A stretch of DNA of 64,000 nt from an uncultured Paraprevotella sp. (GTDB taxonomy: Bacteria > Bacteroidota > Bacteroidia > Bacteroidales > Bacteroidaceae), in NCBI GenBank assembly GCA_947177395.1, contig CAMWUI010000007.1:1-64000 (forward strand), in the 5' to 3' direction. Each line of letters starts with the position of its first letter. The first letter of the stretch is position 1. Positions 25,782 to 34,984 of this stretch are shown here, one piece after another. The notes under the pieces are model-generated. The model was not told the DNA's origin. It searched no databases and saw only the letters and a program-made list of their open reading frames with translations. A program made the translations under genes and the position numbers.

Positions 25782-28700
25782 ATGTATAGAGAGTTATTAT
25801 GGGGCTTGCTCCTCTGCTTGGCTACGATGGCTCGGGCGCAGGCCGGTTATGAATACAGGTATTGGTTCGACAATGCCGACGGGCAGGCTTGCACCGGACA
25901 GTCGGCCGGCCCGGCCTGGCAGATGGACGTACCGACGGACGGGCTGTGCTTAGGAATGCACATCCTGCATGTGCAGGTGAAAGACACGGCGCAGGCCTGG
26001 AGTGCCCCCGTCACCCGCACGTTTCTGAAAGCGAGCGGTGCCGCCGGTCTGGCATGCCGCTATTGGTTCGACGAAGACAAGGGTGCGCACCTCACGGCTC
26101 CGGCGTGGGAACAGGATGCCTTTCTGATAGACGTGGCCCATCTGGACGACGGCATACACAGTGTTCACTTCCAGATGGAGGGCAAGGAGACGCCCTCGTC
26201 GCTTATTACGAATGTGTTCCTCAAGATTCCGCCTACCGAAGGCGTGGACTACATGCTTTGTGTGGCCGACATCGACGAGAAGCCGTTCCGGCAGGAGCGC
26301 GTGCCCTCGGCGGGCGGCGTGGTAAACTGGTCGCTGGACGCTACTTCCCTCGAACCCGGTCTGCACCGCATGCAGATAAGGGTGGTGACGCCTACCGGGG
26401 CAGCTTCTTCGGTGTCCGACCACTTCTTCTTCCGCACCATTACGTCCGACGAGATGGCCGGTATGAAGTGTTATTATAGCATCGATGGCGAAACGGTACT
26501 GTCGCAGGCCGGCACTTACGGCAAAGGGCTGTTTCACTTCGATGTGGATGTGGCTGCATTGGAAGACGGTCTGCACCGCATTACCTACTTCCTTGCCAGT
26601 GAGACGGGCGGATCCACGCGTCTGAATGCTGCGTGGTTCGTAAAGACTCCCTTGGGCGGCAACGGTATCACGTGTTACGACTATTGGCTGAACGAACGGA
26701 CAGAGACAGCCCGCAGGGTGGAACTTTCCGCTCGTCGGACTCCTTTCGACCTGATGACGTTGCTGCCGGTGGAATCCGTTCCCGTGCGTTCGTCTTCGTT
26801 CCAATTCGAATTGGAAGACGGGCACCCCGTACTGTATGCCCGCAACGACCTGCACGTCCGTTTCTACGATGCGGCGGGCCGCTTTACGGATGTGACGCGC
26901 TCGTTTGCCGATTATGGAGTGAGCCGTCGGGTGGAAGAGATATTTCCGCTTGTTTCGGGTGAACGCCTGTCAAAACCCTGTCCGGCAGAGAACGGCATCC
27001 TGTGGTACCGTCTTGACGCAGTTACGGGCGACAGTTTAATGTTCCGTACCACGCAGGCTGCTTCCGTACAGCTGTTCTCGCCTTCGGGTCGTGAGGTCTA
27101 TGCGGCTTCCGGTGCTACGTCGGTGGTTTACGGAGGTTGCCATGCCTGGGAAGACGGTACTTATTATCTGGCCGTTCACGACGTGACGGGTACCCGCGCT
27201 TCTTCCATTGGGGTGGACTACGAGCATATCGACAAGTATGCGGTGCTTCGCTATACGCCGTCTGCTGTCGGTGTGTCGCCGAATGGTTTTACGATGCAAC
27301 TGTATGGCAACGGCTATGACAAATTGCAGTCGGCGGTTTTGCTGGCAAAAGAGGCGGATACGGAGGCTGTCGTTGCCGATACCCTTTTTGCATTGGATAA
27401 GTCGGAGGCATATTTGCGTTTCAATCTGACCGGCGAAGAAAGTTATGGTTCCTATTCTCTGTTGCTGACCTTTAAGGATTCTACGGAGGTAGAGGAACTG
27501 CTGGTCGAAGATGCCCTGTCTTTTGTACAGCCTGTATATGGCGACATCGACGTCACCATCAAGGATATAGCGAAACTTGCAATGCCTTATCCTATTACAA
27601 TTAAGGTGAAGAATACCGGTAACGTTCCTTATATGATGTTGCCGCTGAACATTGCTTATGACAATGTGGATAAAATCACTGATTTTGCTTTGGAGAACTT
27701 TAGTGTCATCATGGATAAGGCAGGGGTGGATGCCGGTCTGAAACCGGATGTTATGACGGACAACTTGCTGGGCAAAGGTGTCAAAGGCAGAATGTTTAAC
27801 CTCATGATTCCTGAAATAGGTCCCGAAGAGGAAATCGAACTGGCAGTTTCGTTTGTTGCACCGGGACATACCCGGTTCAATCTGTACACATGGACGGACA
27901 AAGCCTGGAGTTTGAGTACCAGACAAGTGGCCACCAATGCTTCGTTTGTCAAAGCACGCCGGACAGTTCAGTCTACCGACTGCATGCCCGATCCTTGTGA
28001 TGTTGTTTCCGGTATTGTCGGCGATGTGGAGGAATGCTCCTGTGGCGTGATAATGGCGAATATTGATGCACTGGCCAATATTTATCTGGCGATGATAAGA
28101 CGGAACAACTTGGAAGCCATACGGGCTGCCGGTTACAATTCCTATCGTGAGATGAGGGATGCACTTGGTATAGAGATGGATATGTTTGAACGGCTTCGGC
28201 TGCGAAATCCTAACGACATCTTGCTGCAATTGTTGAGTCATTGCGGGCCAGACCGCCTGACAGCGGCAGTAGAGGCACTGCTTGACCTGAGAAATCAGCA
28301 AGCTGAAGACGACTGTCCGAGGCCAGAACCTCATTCTATAGAAATATTGGTGCCGGGAGACCCGAACGACATCATAGGCTATACCGCAGAATCGGGCAGT
28401 AAGTTTGTTGCAGAAAATGTGCAGAATGTGTTCTATACCATAGAGTTCGAGAACGATCCGGAATTGGCGTCCGCTTCTGCTCATACGATAGTGGTGGCGG
28501 ATACGTTGGATGCCGATCGGTTTGATTTGTCTTCGTTTGAGCCTACAGGAATCAAGATAGGACATGTGTATATGGAGTGTGACGGAAGTAAATCCTTTGT
28601 CAAAACGATGGATTTGCGTCCGGCAATCAATGTGATAGCCGAAGTGACGCTTGATTATAACCAGGCTAAGGGTATAGCCGTATGGACGATTCATTCGCTT

Positions 28701-29417
28701 GACCCCATGAGCATGGAACCATCGGATAATCCGATGGAAGGCGCTTTGCCTATCAATACAGACGGAAACGGACAAGGCGAAGTAACGTTTAACATTAGGC
28801 TTAGAAAACAGTTTGGCGATGGGTATGAGATTGACAACCGTGCTTCTATTGTGTTCGACCGTGAAGAAGCCATCCTTACGCCGATCTGGACGAACATAGT
28901 CGACGCGGTGGCACCGGTGAGCGTGGTGACGGGCGGTGCGGTCAAGAACGACAGTATCCTGACGCTGAAATGGAAAGGCGAGGACAACCGTTCCGGTCTA
29001 TGGCGTTACGACCTGTATGTGCAGGACGGTGCGGAGGCTTCCTGGCGCAAGGCAGCCGAGAATGTGACCGATACGCTGTATGATTTCCGTTTCTATGAGG
29101 GAATGAATTACGGTTTCTGTGTGATGGCCACCGACTCCGCCGGTAATGTGGAGCGCAAGGAGCTGGCTCGCGAGTATACGCTGGAGAGTTTCAAGCCTGG
29201 CGACGCGAACGGCGACGGTAAGGTGGACGCACTGGACGTGACACTCGTGGTGCAGTATTACCTGACCAAACGGACGCTCCTGAACTTGGAGGCAGCGGAC
29301 GTGGTGCGCGACGGCATTATCGACGCACTGGACATAACGCGCATACAGCAGATAAACCTGAGAGGAAGCAGTAGAACAATCAAACGAACGAGGAAAAGAA
29401 AGTATGAAATTGAGTAG
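25782..29417 (+). CDS. Large secreted repeat protein with C-terminal type I dockerin domain
   Basis: Exported 1211-residue protein, signal peptide MYRELLWGLLLCLATMARAQA. Residues about 22-300 hold four to five ~90-residue repeats (YRYWFD...DGLH...F.K pattern). A middle region has beta-sandwich-like stretches, then an adhesin-type domain around 860-1050 (PGDPNDIIGYTAESGS... IDNRASIVFDREEAILTP) and an FN3-like segment. Residues about 1140-1195 are a type I dockerin: two calcium loops, DANGDGKVDALD and DVVRDGIIDALD. Dockerins bind cohesin domains, so this protein is probably docked to a partner at the cell surface. The last residues are strikingly basic (IKRTRKRKYEIE) because the frame runs 14 bases into the next gene. 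No enzymatic domain is recognised. Confidence 0.85.
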   Translation: MYRELLWGLLLCLATMARAQAGYEYRYWFDNADGQACTGQSAGPAWQMDVPTDGLCLGMHILHVQVKDTAQAWSAPVTRTFLKASGAAGLACRYWFDEDKGAHLTAPAWEQDAFLIDVAHLDDGIHSVHFQMEGKETPSSLITNVFLKIPPTEGVDYMLCVADIDEKPFRQERVPSAGGVVNWSLDATSLEPGLHRMQIRVVTPTGAASSVSDHFFFRTITSDEMAGMKCYYSIDGETVLSQAGTYGKGLFHFDVDVAALEDGLHRITYFLASETGGSTRLNAAWFVKTPLGGNGITCYDYWLNERTETARRVELSARRTPFDLMTLLPVESVPVRSSSFQFELEDGHPVLYARNDLHVRFYDAAGRFTDVTRSFADYGVSRRVEEIFPLVSGERLSKPCPAENGILWYRLDAVTGDSLMFRTTQAASVQLFSPSGREVYAASGATSVVYGGCHAWEDGTYYLAVHDVTGTRASSIGVDYEHIDKYAVLRYTPSAVGVSPNGFTMQLYGNGYDKLQSAVLLAKEADTEAVVADTLFALDKSEAYLRFNLTGEESYGSYSLLLTFKDSTEVEELLVEDALSFVQPVYGDIDVTIKDIAKLAMPYPITIKVKNTGNVPYMMLPLNIAYDNVDKITDFALENFSVIMDKAGVDAGLKPDVMTDNLLGKGVKGRMFNLMIPEIGPEEEIELAVSFVAPGHTRFNLYTWTDKAWSLSTRQVATNASFVKARRTVQSTDCMPDPCDVVSGIVGDVEECSCGVIMANIDALANIYLAMIRRNNLEAIRAAGYNSYREMRDALGIEMDMFERLRLRNPNDILLQLLSHCGPDRLTAAVEALLDLRNQQAEDDCPRPEPHSIEILVPGDPNDIIGYTAESGSKFVAENVQNVFYTIEFENDPELASASAHTIVVADTLDADRFDLSSFEPTGIKIGHVYMECDGSKSFVKTMDLRPAINVIAEVTLDYNQAKGIAVWTIHSLDPMSMEPSDNPMEGALPINTDGNGQGEVTFNIRLRKQFGDGYEIDNRASIVFDREEAILTPIWTNIVDAVAPVSVVTGGAVKNDSILTLKWKGEDNRSGLWRYDLYVQDGAEASWRKAAENVTDTLYDFRFYEGMNYGFCVMATDSAGNVERKELAREYTLESFKPGDANGDGKVDALDVTLVVQYYLTKRTLLNLEAADVVRDGIIDALDITRIQQINLRGSSRTIKRTRKRKYEIE

Positions 29418-30495
29418 CATGATAATCTGTTGCCTGGCCCTCCTGAGCGGAAGGGCACAGGCTCAAAGAGAGACGGTGAAGGTGTGGGCGGATGATGTCA
29501 CGCTGACGGCCGATGGCCAGACCATCACTTATCTGACGGTGTATGAACACAGCGACGAGCATGATTACACGTCGTTCAGCATGAGTCTGAAAGTACCTAA
29601 GGGTGTCGGGATTGGCAAGGTGAAGTCCGGGCGCAACTGGGTGAATGCCATTTCGCTGAGCCAGCGGGCCACGGACACGCACACCATAGCCTGTGACATG
29701 CCCGACGACAGCCTGAGCATCAACATCATGTCCTTTTCGATGCAGAATGACGATTTCTATCCCGACGACGAGGACGGGAATCCGATGGACGAACTGTTCA
29801 CGATAGGACTGGTGGGCGCTCCCTCGTTGTGCAACGGTACGTATGAGGTGGAGATTGCCGAGGCGACTTTCGCGCGCGTGGTGGGTGACGATGTCGTAGG
29901 AGGTTATTCGGATCCCGTTTACTTCCAGATGGCTGTCACCGGCGGCCGGGAATCTTCGGAGGTGGTATACACACTGACGGAGGCCGGTTACGGCACGCTG
30001 ATTCTTCCGTTCGATGCCTCGCTGCCCGATGGTCTCGCGGCCTATACTTGTACGGGACTGGACGGCAGTACGGTGGTGACGGAGGCACAGACTTCCATCC
30101 GCGCCAACGTGCCGCTGGTGATGCAGGGAACGCCCGGCACGTATGTGTTTCGGGGCATCGGCACACCGCTGGAGAACAGCTATACCGAGGGGCTGCTGAC
30201 GGGTGTGTACGCTCCTGTCGCGCTGACAGGCGGTTATGTGTTGCAGAATCAGAACGGTGTGGTCGGCTTTTACCGTGTAAATGCCGGTGCACCGGTGACG
30301 GTGCCTGCCAACCGCTGCTACCTGCAGTCCGGCACGGAAAACGAATGCCTGTCGATTCGCTTTGATGCCACGGGTATCAGCCGTGTGGGGCAGGAGAACA
30401 AAGATGTCCCGTTGTACGACTTGCAGGGACGCCGGGTGGCGGTTCCCCGCCGTGGCGTGTACATCCGTCAGAACAAGAAAATAATCCTCAAATAA
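29404..30495 (+). CDS. Secreted protein with cohesin-like N-terminal domain and type IX-like C-terminal segment
   Basis: The 363-residue protein has a signal peptide (MKLSSMIICCLALLSGRAQAQ). Residues about 22-180 form a beta-sandwich pattern resembling Bacteroidales cohesin-like domains: YTSFSMSLKVPKGVGIG, ISLSQRATDTHTIACDM, INIMSFSMQNDDF, then GTYEVEIAEATFARV. Residues about 190-335 are a second module (GYGTLILPFDASLPDG...ANVPLVMQGTPG...CYL) that recurs in the GH78 and C10 proteins of this window. The end (YDLQGRRVAVPRRGVYIRQNKKIILK) looks like a type IX sorting segment. The gene overlaps the dockerin gene by 14 bases. The cohesin assignment is from pattern resemblance only; other immunoglobulin-like folds remain possible. 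Confidence 0.7.
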   Translation: MKLSSMIICCLALLSGRAQAQRETVKVWADDVTLTADGQTITYLTVYEHSDEHDYTSFSMSLKVPKGVGIGKVKSGRNWVNAISLSQRATDTHTIACDMPDDSLSINIMSFSMQNDDFYPDDEDGNPMDELFTIGLVGAPSLCNGTYEVEIAEATFARVVGDDVVGGYSDPVYFQMAVTGGRESSEVVYTLTEAGYGTLILPFDASLPDGLAAYTCTGLDGSTVVTEAQTSIRANVPLVMQGTPGTYVFRGIGTPLENSYTEGLLTGVYAPVALTGGYVLQNQNGVVGFYRVNAGAPVTVPANRCYLQSGTENECLSIRFDATGISRVGQENKDVPLYDLQGRRVAVPRRGVYIRQNKKIILK

Positions 30496-30502
30496 CAAGC
30501 GT

Positions 30503-30646
30503 ATGAAAAAGTATATCAAACCGGAAACGGAGGTGCTGGATGTAGCGGTGGAAAAGATGATTGCCCTGTCGCTACAGGACGGACAGGCCGATCCGTCTTT
30601 GGAGGTTCTGACAACGGAGGAACAGGATTGGAATATCTGGCAGTGA
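30503..30646 (+). CDS. 47-residue acidic peptide closing the dockerin operon
   Basis: ATG at 30503 opens a 47-codon frame seven bases after the previous stop. The peptide starts MKKYIKPETEVLDVAVEKMI and ends EEQDWNIWQ. I recall small proteins of this pattern (MKKY.KPE.E......MIA.S, acidic middle, W near the end) recurring in Bacteroides and Prevotella downstream of secreted-protein genes, but know no function. It has no signal peptide or TM helix. A strong hairpin terminator follows 22 bases later, supporting it as the last gene of the operon. Confidence 0.75.
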   Translation: MKKYIKPETEVLDVAVEKMIALSLQDGQADPSLEVLTTEEQDWNIWQ

Positions 30647-30667
30647 CATAACGGCCGGAGGAATGAA

Positions 30668-30710
30668 AAGAGGTGCGCACCCCAGGCGGGATACGCACCT
30701 CTTCTGTTTT
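30668..30710. terminator. Bidirectional terminator between the dockerin operon and the GH43 gene
   Basis: AGAGGTGCG (30669-30677) pairs with CGCACCTCT (30694-30702). TCTGTTTT follows on the plus strand and TTTTC on the minus strand, so it can serve both converging transcripts. Confidence 0.8.
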
Positions 30711-30744
30711 CGGGACAGCGGGGCATGGAAAGCCCCGTACCGGT

Positions 30745-33609
30745 TTATTTCTGCTTCCAGTATTCCTCCAGCCGCCGGGCCTCTTCCTCTGTAATCGGGG
30801 CGACGGCTCCGTGTTTCTGTTCCGTGAAGTTAGTGCGTTTCATCGGGCCTTCGTCGAAATGCCCCAGATGGCGGAACGTCTTGAAGTCGGTGGTCTCCAT
30901 GAATCCGAAGTTATGGGGATTGATGCTGAATATGTCGTACATCAGAATCCAGCGGTTCTGGCCGGTGAGACGGTACATTGTGGGCGCCTCGCACGATCCC
31001 TTTTCGGCGTCGATTTGCTGCGGTTGGTATTGGTAACCGCGGTTGATGTGGTCACTGATGGCCATCTTTATACCGGCGGGACCATCCTGTGAGCAATAAG
31101 TCATGCAGTAGCGTCCGTCGGGCATGGGGATGATGTCGGCATCGAGTATCTGGACTTTTTCGTCGGGATATTCGAAGAGCAGCTGGGGCTCGGTCACCAG
31201 ACGCGTGAAATCGTCGTCGGCATAGGCATAATAGAGTTTCGTCTTGCCTTTGCCCGTGGCTCGGATGGTGAAGTAGACCATAAGCTTGCCTTCCTCGGGG
31301 TCGTAGATGGTTTCCGGAGCCCAGGCACAACCCAGTTTGCCGAAGCGTTGGGGAAAAGCCTCGTCAAGGCGGAATACGTTGTGCGTCCAATGGATGAGGT
31401 CTTTCGACTTCATCAGCACCAGACCGCGGTTGTTGCCCCAGCCGTATTCCGCTCCGTCACGTTCCCACTCGGTATCGCGCAGTCCCTCGCGCTTGGCAAA
31501 GATGTGCAAGTCGGTCATGGCTACATAGAACATCCCGTCCGGTCCCCGGTAGATGTGCGGGTCGCGTATGCCGCGCTGCTGGGCGATGGTGTCGCCGCTC
31601 ATGACGGGGCGGTCGCCGTTCAGGGCTGTCCATTCGTATCCGTCGCGACTGAGTGCCATGTGCAGGCCATGGTCGGCATCCTTGTGGTAGACCATCACGT
31701 AGGCTTCCGTCCGAGGTATTTCGCCGACGCCCTTGGCTGTGGCGGGAATGGGGAGTATGTGCCCCTCGCTGTCGTAACGCATCGGTTCGGCAATGACGGA
31801 ACGGCTGTAGCTGGTTCCGTCGGGCAAGCCTCCGTTGTGGGAGAAGAAAATCCACCGGTCGCGGAATTGTACGATGGCGGGGTGCGTGGTGTTCGAGTTG
31901 CCTGCTATCTCGCTGATGATGCCCATCGGTCGGTAAGGACCGCCTATCTCGTCGGCCACGGCGTAGGCTATCTTCTCTGGCCATCCTGATGCATAGGTCA
32001 GGTAGTATTTCCCGTCATACTTGTGCATCCATGGGGCCTCTGTGAAATCAGGCACGTCGATACGGTGTACGGGGCCGTCTATCTCCACCATGTTGTCCTT
32101 TAACCGGGCATAGTAACATTCGCGGTTTCCCCATATAATATAAGGTGTGCCGTCGTCATCGGTAAAGACGGCGGGGTCTATGCAGGCCCAGCTGTGGCGG
32201 GAATCGAAGCAGTCTTCGTTGGTGAGCAACGGTTTTCCCAGGGCGTCCTTATAGGGACCCGTAATCCTGTCGCTCACGGCTACGCCGATGCCGCACCAGT
32301 TGGTAGAGACATACCAGTAATACTTTCCGTTTCTTTTGGCCACGTGTCCGGCATAGGCCTGTTTACTCTTGGCCCATGCGAAATCATCGATGTGCAGGGG
32401 CGAGGGATGTTCGGTCCAGTGCTTCATGTCGGTGGTGGAGTAGAGGAGCCAGTCGCGCATGACATAACCATTCTGGTTACCTTCCGCATCGTGTCCGGCA
32501 AAAAGCCAAAGCGTGTCGTTTTCCACCCATACGGCAGGATCGGCGGTATGTTTGTCGCGTATGATGGGGTTGCCGTCCGATACGAAATCGTGGGTCAGCA
32601 CGTATCCCCACCGTTGTTGCACGTGTTCCAGTTCCTCCCGGGTCACGGAAATTACCGAGCCGTGGCGGGGGAAGAAATCCTTGCGGAACGACTGCGGTTC
32701 GCGGGTGAAGTTTATCAGGTCCTTCGAAGTTTGGTATTCATAGCGTCCGCTGCTGTAGAGGTCGTACATCAGCACCCAGTCGCCGCTTCCGTCATGCAGG
32801 GGGAACACGCTGCTGCCTTCCACGTGTGTCCGTGTTCCTGCATAGGCATCGAGGTATTTGAAGTCCTCTTTCCAAGGGCCTTGCAGTCGTTTCGAGGTGG
32901 CCTGCTGGATACCGTTCTTTACTTCCTTACCGTTTTCGTCCTTCGTGTTTCCTTTGTAAAAAAGGTGGTATATGCCGTCCTTGCATACGATGTCGTTGTC
33001 GATGGAGCCGTATTTGGCGCTGAAGAGACGGCGTGGCGCGCTCTCGAAAGCCGTGAAGTCCTCGTTGGCGTATGCATAGTAGGTAATCAGACTTTTGCGG
33101 TTGTCGCCCGTGCGTTGCAGCGTGAAGTAAATCATATATTTGCGGGCCTTGCGGTCGTAGATGGTCTGCGGGGCCCATACCCAATAGGCGTCGCTGAAAT
33201 CGGGCCAGTCTTTGGCAAGATTGATTTTCGCATGCGACCAGTTCACTAAGTCGTTGGATTTCATCAGCACGATGCCCGGGTTTTCTTTCCAGCCGTTCCT
33301 GGCCGTCATCATGTCGGTGGCCACGATATAGTAACAGCCGTCCTCGCCCCGCAGTATGTGCGGGTCGCGTATGCCTCCGCTTTCGCTGATGGAGTCACTG
33401 CCCACTACAGGGCGGTTTCCGTTGAGCGCATACCAGTTTCGGGCATCCTCGCTCACGGCGAATCGCAGTTGTTCCTGCAGGTCTTTGTTGCCGCCCCCTT
33501 CGAAGTAGGCGAACAGGTAGCCGGCAAACGGCTGCTTCTTGATCGGTTTCTTAGCCTGTCCGGGAAGTAGCGCTCCCAACAGTAAAATGGTTGTCAGAAT
33601 CTTTTTCAT
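30745..33609 (-). CDS. Secreted protein with three GH43-type five-bladed propellers
   Basis: Predicted arabinose- or xylose-releasing hydrolase. The 954-residue protein has a signal peptide (MKKILTTILLLGALLPGQA) and three GH43-like units. The first (about 28-325) has the acidic trio Asp82 (GIRDPHIL), Asp204 (SIDNDIV) and Glu264 (HVEGSSV). The second (about 340-625) has Asp357 (TADPAV), Asp478 (CIDPAV) and Glu524 (DFTEAPW), the clearest GH43 set. The third (about 635-940) has Asp683 (GIRDPHIY), Asp823 (ILDADII) and Glu874 (SCEAPTM). Units one and three resemble each other closely, the middle one much less, so the arrangement is A-B-A'. All three keep the catalytic carboxylates and may all be active. 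No TAnnTTTG promoter was found upstream. Confidence 0.92.
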   Translation of the reverse strand: MKKILTTILLLGALLPGQAKKPIKKQPFAGYLFAYFEGGGNKDLQEQLRFAVSEDARNWYALNGNRPVVGSDSISESGGIRDPHILRGEDGCYYIVATDMMTARNGWKENPGIVLMKSNDLVNWSHAKINLAKDWPDFSDAYWVWAPQTIYDRKARKYMIYFTLQRTGDNRKSLITYYAYANEDFTAFESAPRRLFSAKYGSIDNDIVCKDGIYHLFYKGNTKDENGKEVKNGIQQATSKRLQGPWKEDFKYLDAYAGTRTHVEGSSVFPLHDGSGDWVLMYDLYSSGRYEYQTSKDLINFTREPQSFRKDFFPRHGSVISVTREELEHVQQRWGYVLTHDFVSDGNPIIRDKHTADPAVWVENDTLWLFAGHDAEGNQNGYVMRDWLLYSTTDMKHWTEHPSPLHIDDFAWAKSKQAYAGHVAKRNGKYYWYVSTNWCGIGVAVSDRITGPYKDALGKPLLTNEDCFDSRHSWACIDPAVFTDDDGTPYIIWGNRECYYARLKDNMVEIDGPVHRIDVPDFTEAPWMHKYDGKYYLTYASGWPEKIAYAVADEIGGPYRPMGIISEIAGNSNTTHPAIVQFRDRWIFFSHNGGLPDGTSYSRSVIAEPMRYDSEGHILPIPATAKGVGEIPRTEAYVMVYHKDADHGLHMALSRDGYEWTALNGDRPVMSGDTIAQQRGIRDPHIYRGPDGMFYVAMTDLHIFAKREGLRDTEWERDGAEYGWGNNRGLVLMKSKDLIHWTHNVFRLDEAFPQRFGKLGCAWAPETIYDPEEGKLMVYFTIRATGKGKTKLYYAYADDDFTRLVTEPQLLFEYPDEKVQILDADIIPMPDGRYCMTYCSQDGPAGIKMAISDHINRGYQYQPQQIDAEKGSCEAPTMYRLTGQNRWILMYDIFSINPHNFGFMETTDFKTFRHLGHFDEGPMKRTNFTEQKHGAVAPITEEEARRLEEYWKQK

Positions 33610-33667
33610 AATATATTTACTTAGTTTATGGGCAGTTATTTTGTTGTTTATGTGTTTGTCGTAAAAG

Positions 33668-34801
33668 TCAGAATGAATGGAAAAGGCAGTAAAGGCGATA
33701 GGCTTGGAAATCGGAAGCGCGCAATGCCAGCTCCAAAGGACGAAGGGCCGTATCGGATGTCCGGATGTCCGGGAAATAACGGTGCATAAGGTCTGTCGTG
33801 ACGATGAACAGATCTTTGTCCGTCCGGGAGGAACGCAGACCGCGGATGCGGGAGAAATTGGTGAGAAAGTCCTTCAGCACAGTATGGTAAAATCGTTCAT
33901 CCCGGCAGATGCCGAGCCGTTCGCTGTCTTCCAGCATCCGTTTCGTTACCCACAGGGCATCGATGTTGCGCGGCAGCCCGGCAGACCGTCGGCTGATGCC
34001 GTCCGCATGGTCGCGGTAATGGTATACGGTATTCGGAATCGTAGTGACGCGGGTGGCGCGGGGATAGACAGCATAAGGGAGCAGGGTGTCCTCAAACCAG
34101 TATCCTTCGGGGAACTGCACGTCGGCAAACAATCCGGCCTTGTAGACTTTGCCCCACGGGTAGCCGTACAATGTGCTCCAATCTGTGCCGGCGCACTCCC
34201 GGTGACGGTAGCGGCAGATTACCGTGCCTTCGTTGCGGAAACGCAGGTATCCTCCTTCAACGATATCGGAGTCAGAAGCGGTGGCCTTGTCCATCAGTGT
34301 CTCCACGGATCCGGGAACCAGTCGGTCATCGGCATCGAGAAACATGACATAGCGGGCGCACAGGGTTGAGATTCCCGTATTGCGGGCTTTGGAGAAACCG
34401 CCGTTGGGCTGGTCGATGATGACAATGTCGCTCATTCCTTCGTAGGCATTCAGCCGTTGCCGTGTCGTGTCGGTGGAACCGTCGTTGATAATGACGGTCA
34501 GCACGGAATAGTGTGTTTGCTGGCTGAGTACGGAGCCGATACATTCGTCGATGAAGTTTTCCGCGTTGTAGACCGGAATGATGATTTGCAGGTCAAATTC
34601 CGTCGGTCGGGTAAGCCGGTTGCTGTGCAGGCAACTGCGTCCTTTGTCGGGTGACAGTGCCGCCAGTCGTTCGTATGCCGTCTGTACCTCCTGTTCTGTG
34701 GTGGCAATCCGTCCATGGGCAAAGCGGGCCAGCAGGGGATAGCACACTGCATCGGCGTGCAGGCGGCGTGAGCATCTGCGAAGAAAATCCGGTAACTGCA
34801 T
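33668..34801 (-). CDS. Family 2 glycosyltransferase
   Basis: Predicted to transfer a sugar from a nucleotide donor onto a surface polysaccharide. The 377-residue protein has an N-terminal extension of ~80 residues and then a GT-A domain: LQIIIPVYNAENFIDECIGSV, the donor-binding INDGSTDTT, and the metal-binding DADD in YVMFLDADDRLVPGS. A W-F-E-D-T motif (GYWFEDTLLPY) supplies the candidate base. The frame is open back to an ATG at 34876, but the promoter at 34823-34854 lies between, so transcription starts after that ATG and the start at 34801 (MQLPDFLRRC) is favoured. It is a single gene, with no surface-polysaccharide cluster around it. Confidence 0.88.
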   Translation of the reverse strand: MQLPDFLRRCSRRLHADAVCYPLLARFAHGRIATTEQEVQTAYERLAALSPDKGRSCLHSNRLTRPTEFDLQIIIPVYNAENFIDECIGSVLSQQTHYSVLTVIINDGSTDTTRQRLNAYEGMSDIVIIDQPNGGFSKARNTGISTLCARYVMFLDADDRLVPGSVETLMDKATASDSDIVEGGYLRFRNEGTVICRYRHRECAGTDWSTLYGYPWGKVYKAGLFADVQFPEGYWFEDTLLPYAVYPRATRVTTIPNTVYHYRDHADGISRRSAGLPRNIDALWVTKRMLEDSERLGICRDERFYHTVLKDFLTNFSRIRGLRSSRTDKDLFIVTTDLMHRYFPDIRTSDTALRPLELALRASDFQAYRLYCLFHSF

Positions 34802-34822
34802 AAGACAGAGGTTTGACAACTG

Positions 34823-34854
34823 CAAAACTACGAAAAAAGGACGGGGGAGGCAAA
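34823..34854 (-). promoter_or_regulatory. Promoter of the GT2 glycosyltransferase gene
   Basis: The minus strand has TAGTTTTG (34823-34830) and TTTG (34851-34854) with a 20-base spacer. It decides the start of the downstream gene at 34801. Confidence 0.8.
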
Positions 34855-34948
34855 TCGGGCATGGAAAAATAATCATTTTATGAATAAAAGGATATCCCCG
34901 TTCTAATTCATTTCTACCGTTTTATTCGTTCATGTCGTGGTTTATATT

Positions 34949-34956
34949 TATCTTTG
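34949..34956 (+). promoter_or_regulatory. Probable -7 box of the DMP19-smpB-metH operon
   Basis: TATCTTTG matches TAnnTTTG, 28 bases before the ATG at 34985. The -33 element is weak (TTCG). Confidence 0.55.
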
Positions 34957-34984
34957 CATATTATCAATGTCATTAAGGTAAAAT

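Noticed and set aside
34802..34876. N-terminal extension of the GT2 glycosyltransferase to the ATG at 34876
   Set aside because: A full promoter (34823-34854) lies downstream of that ATG, so the normal transcript would not include it.
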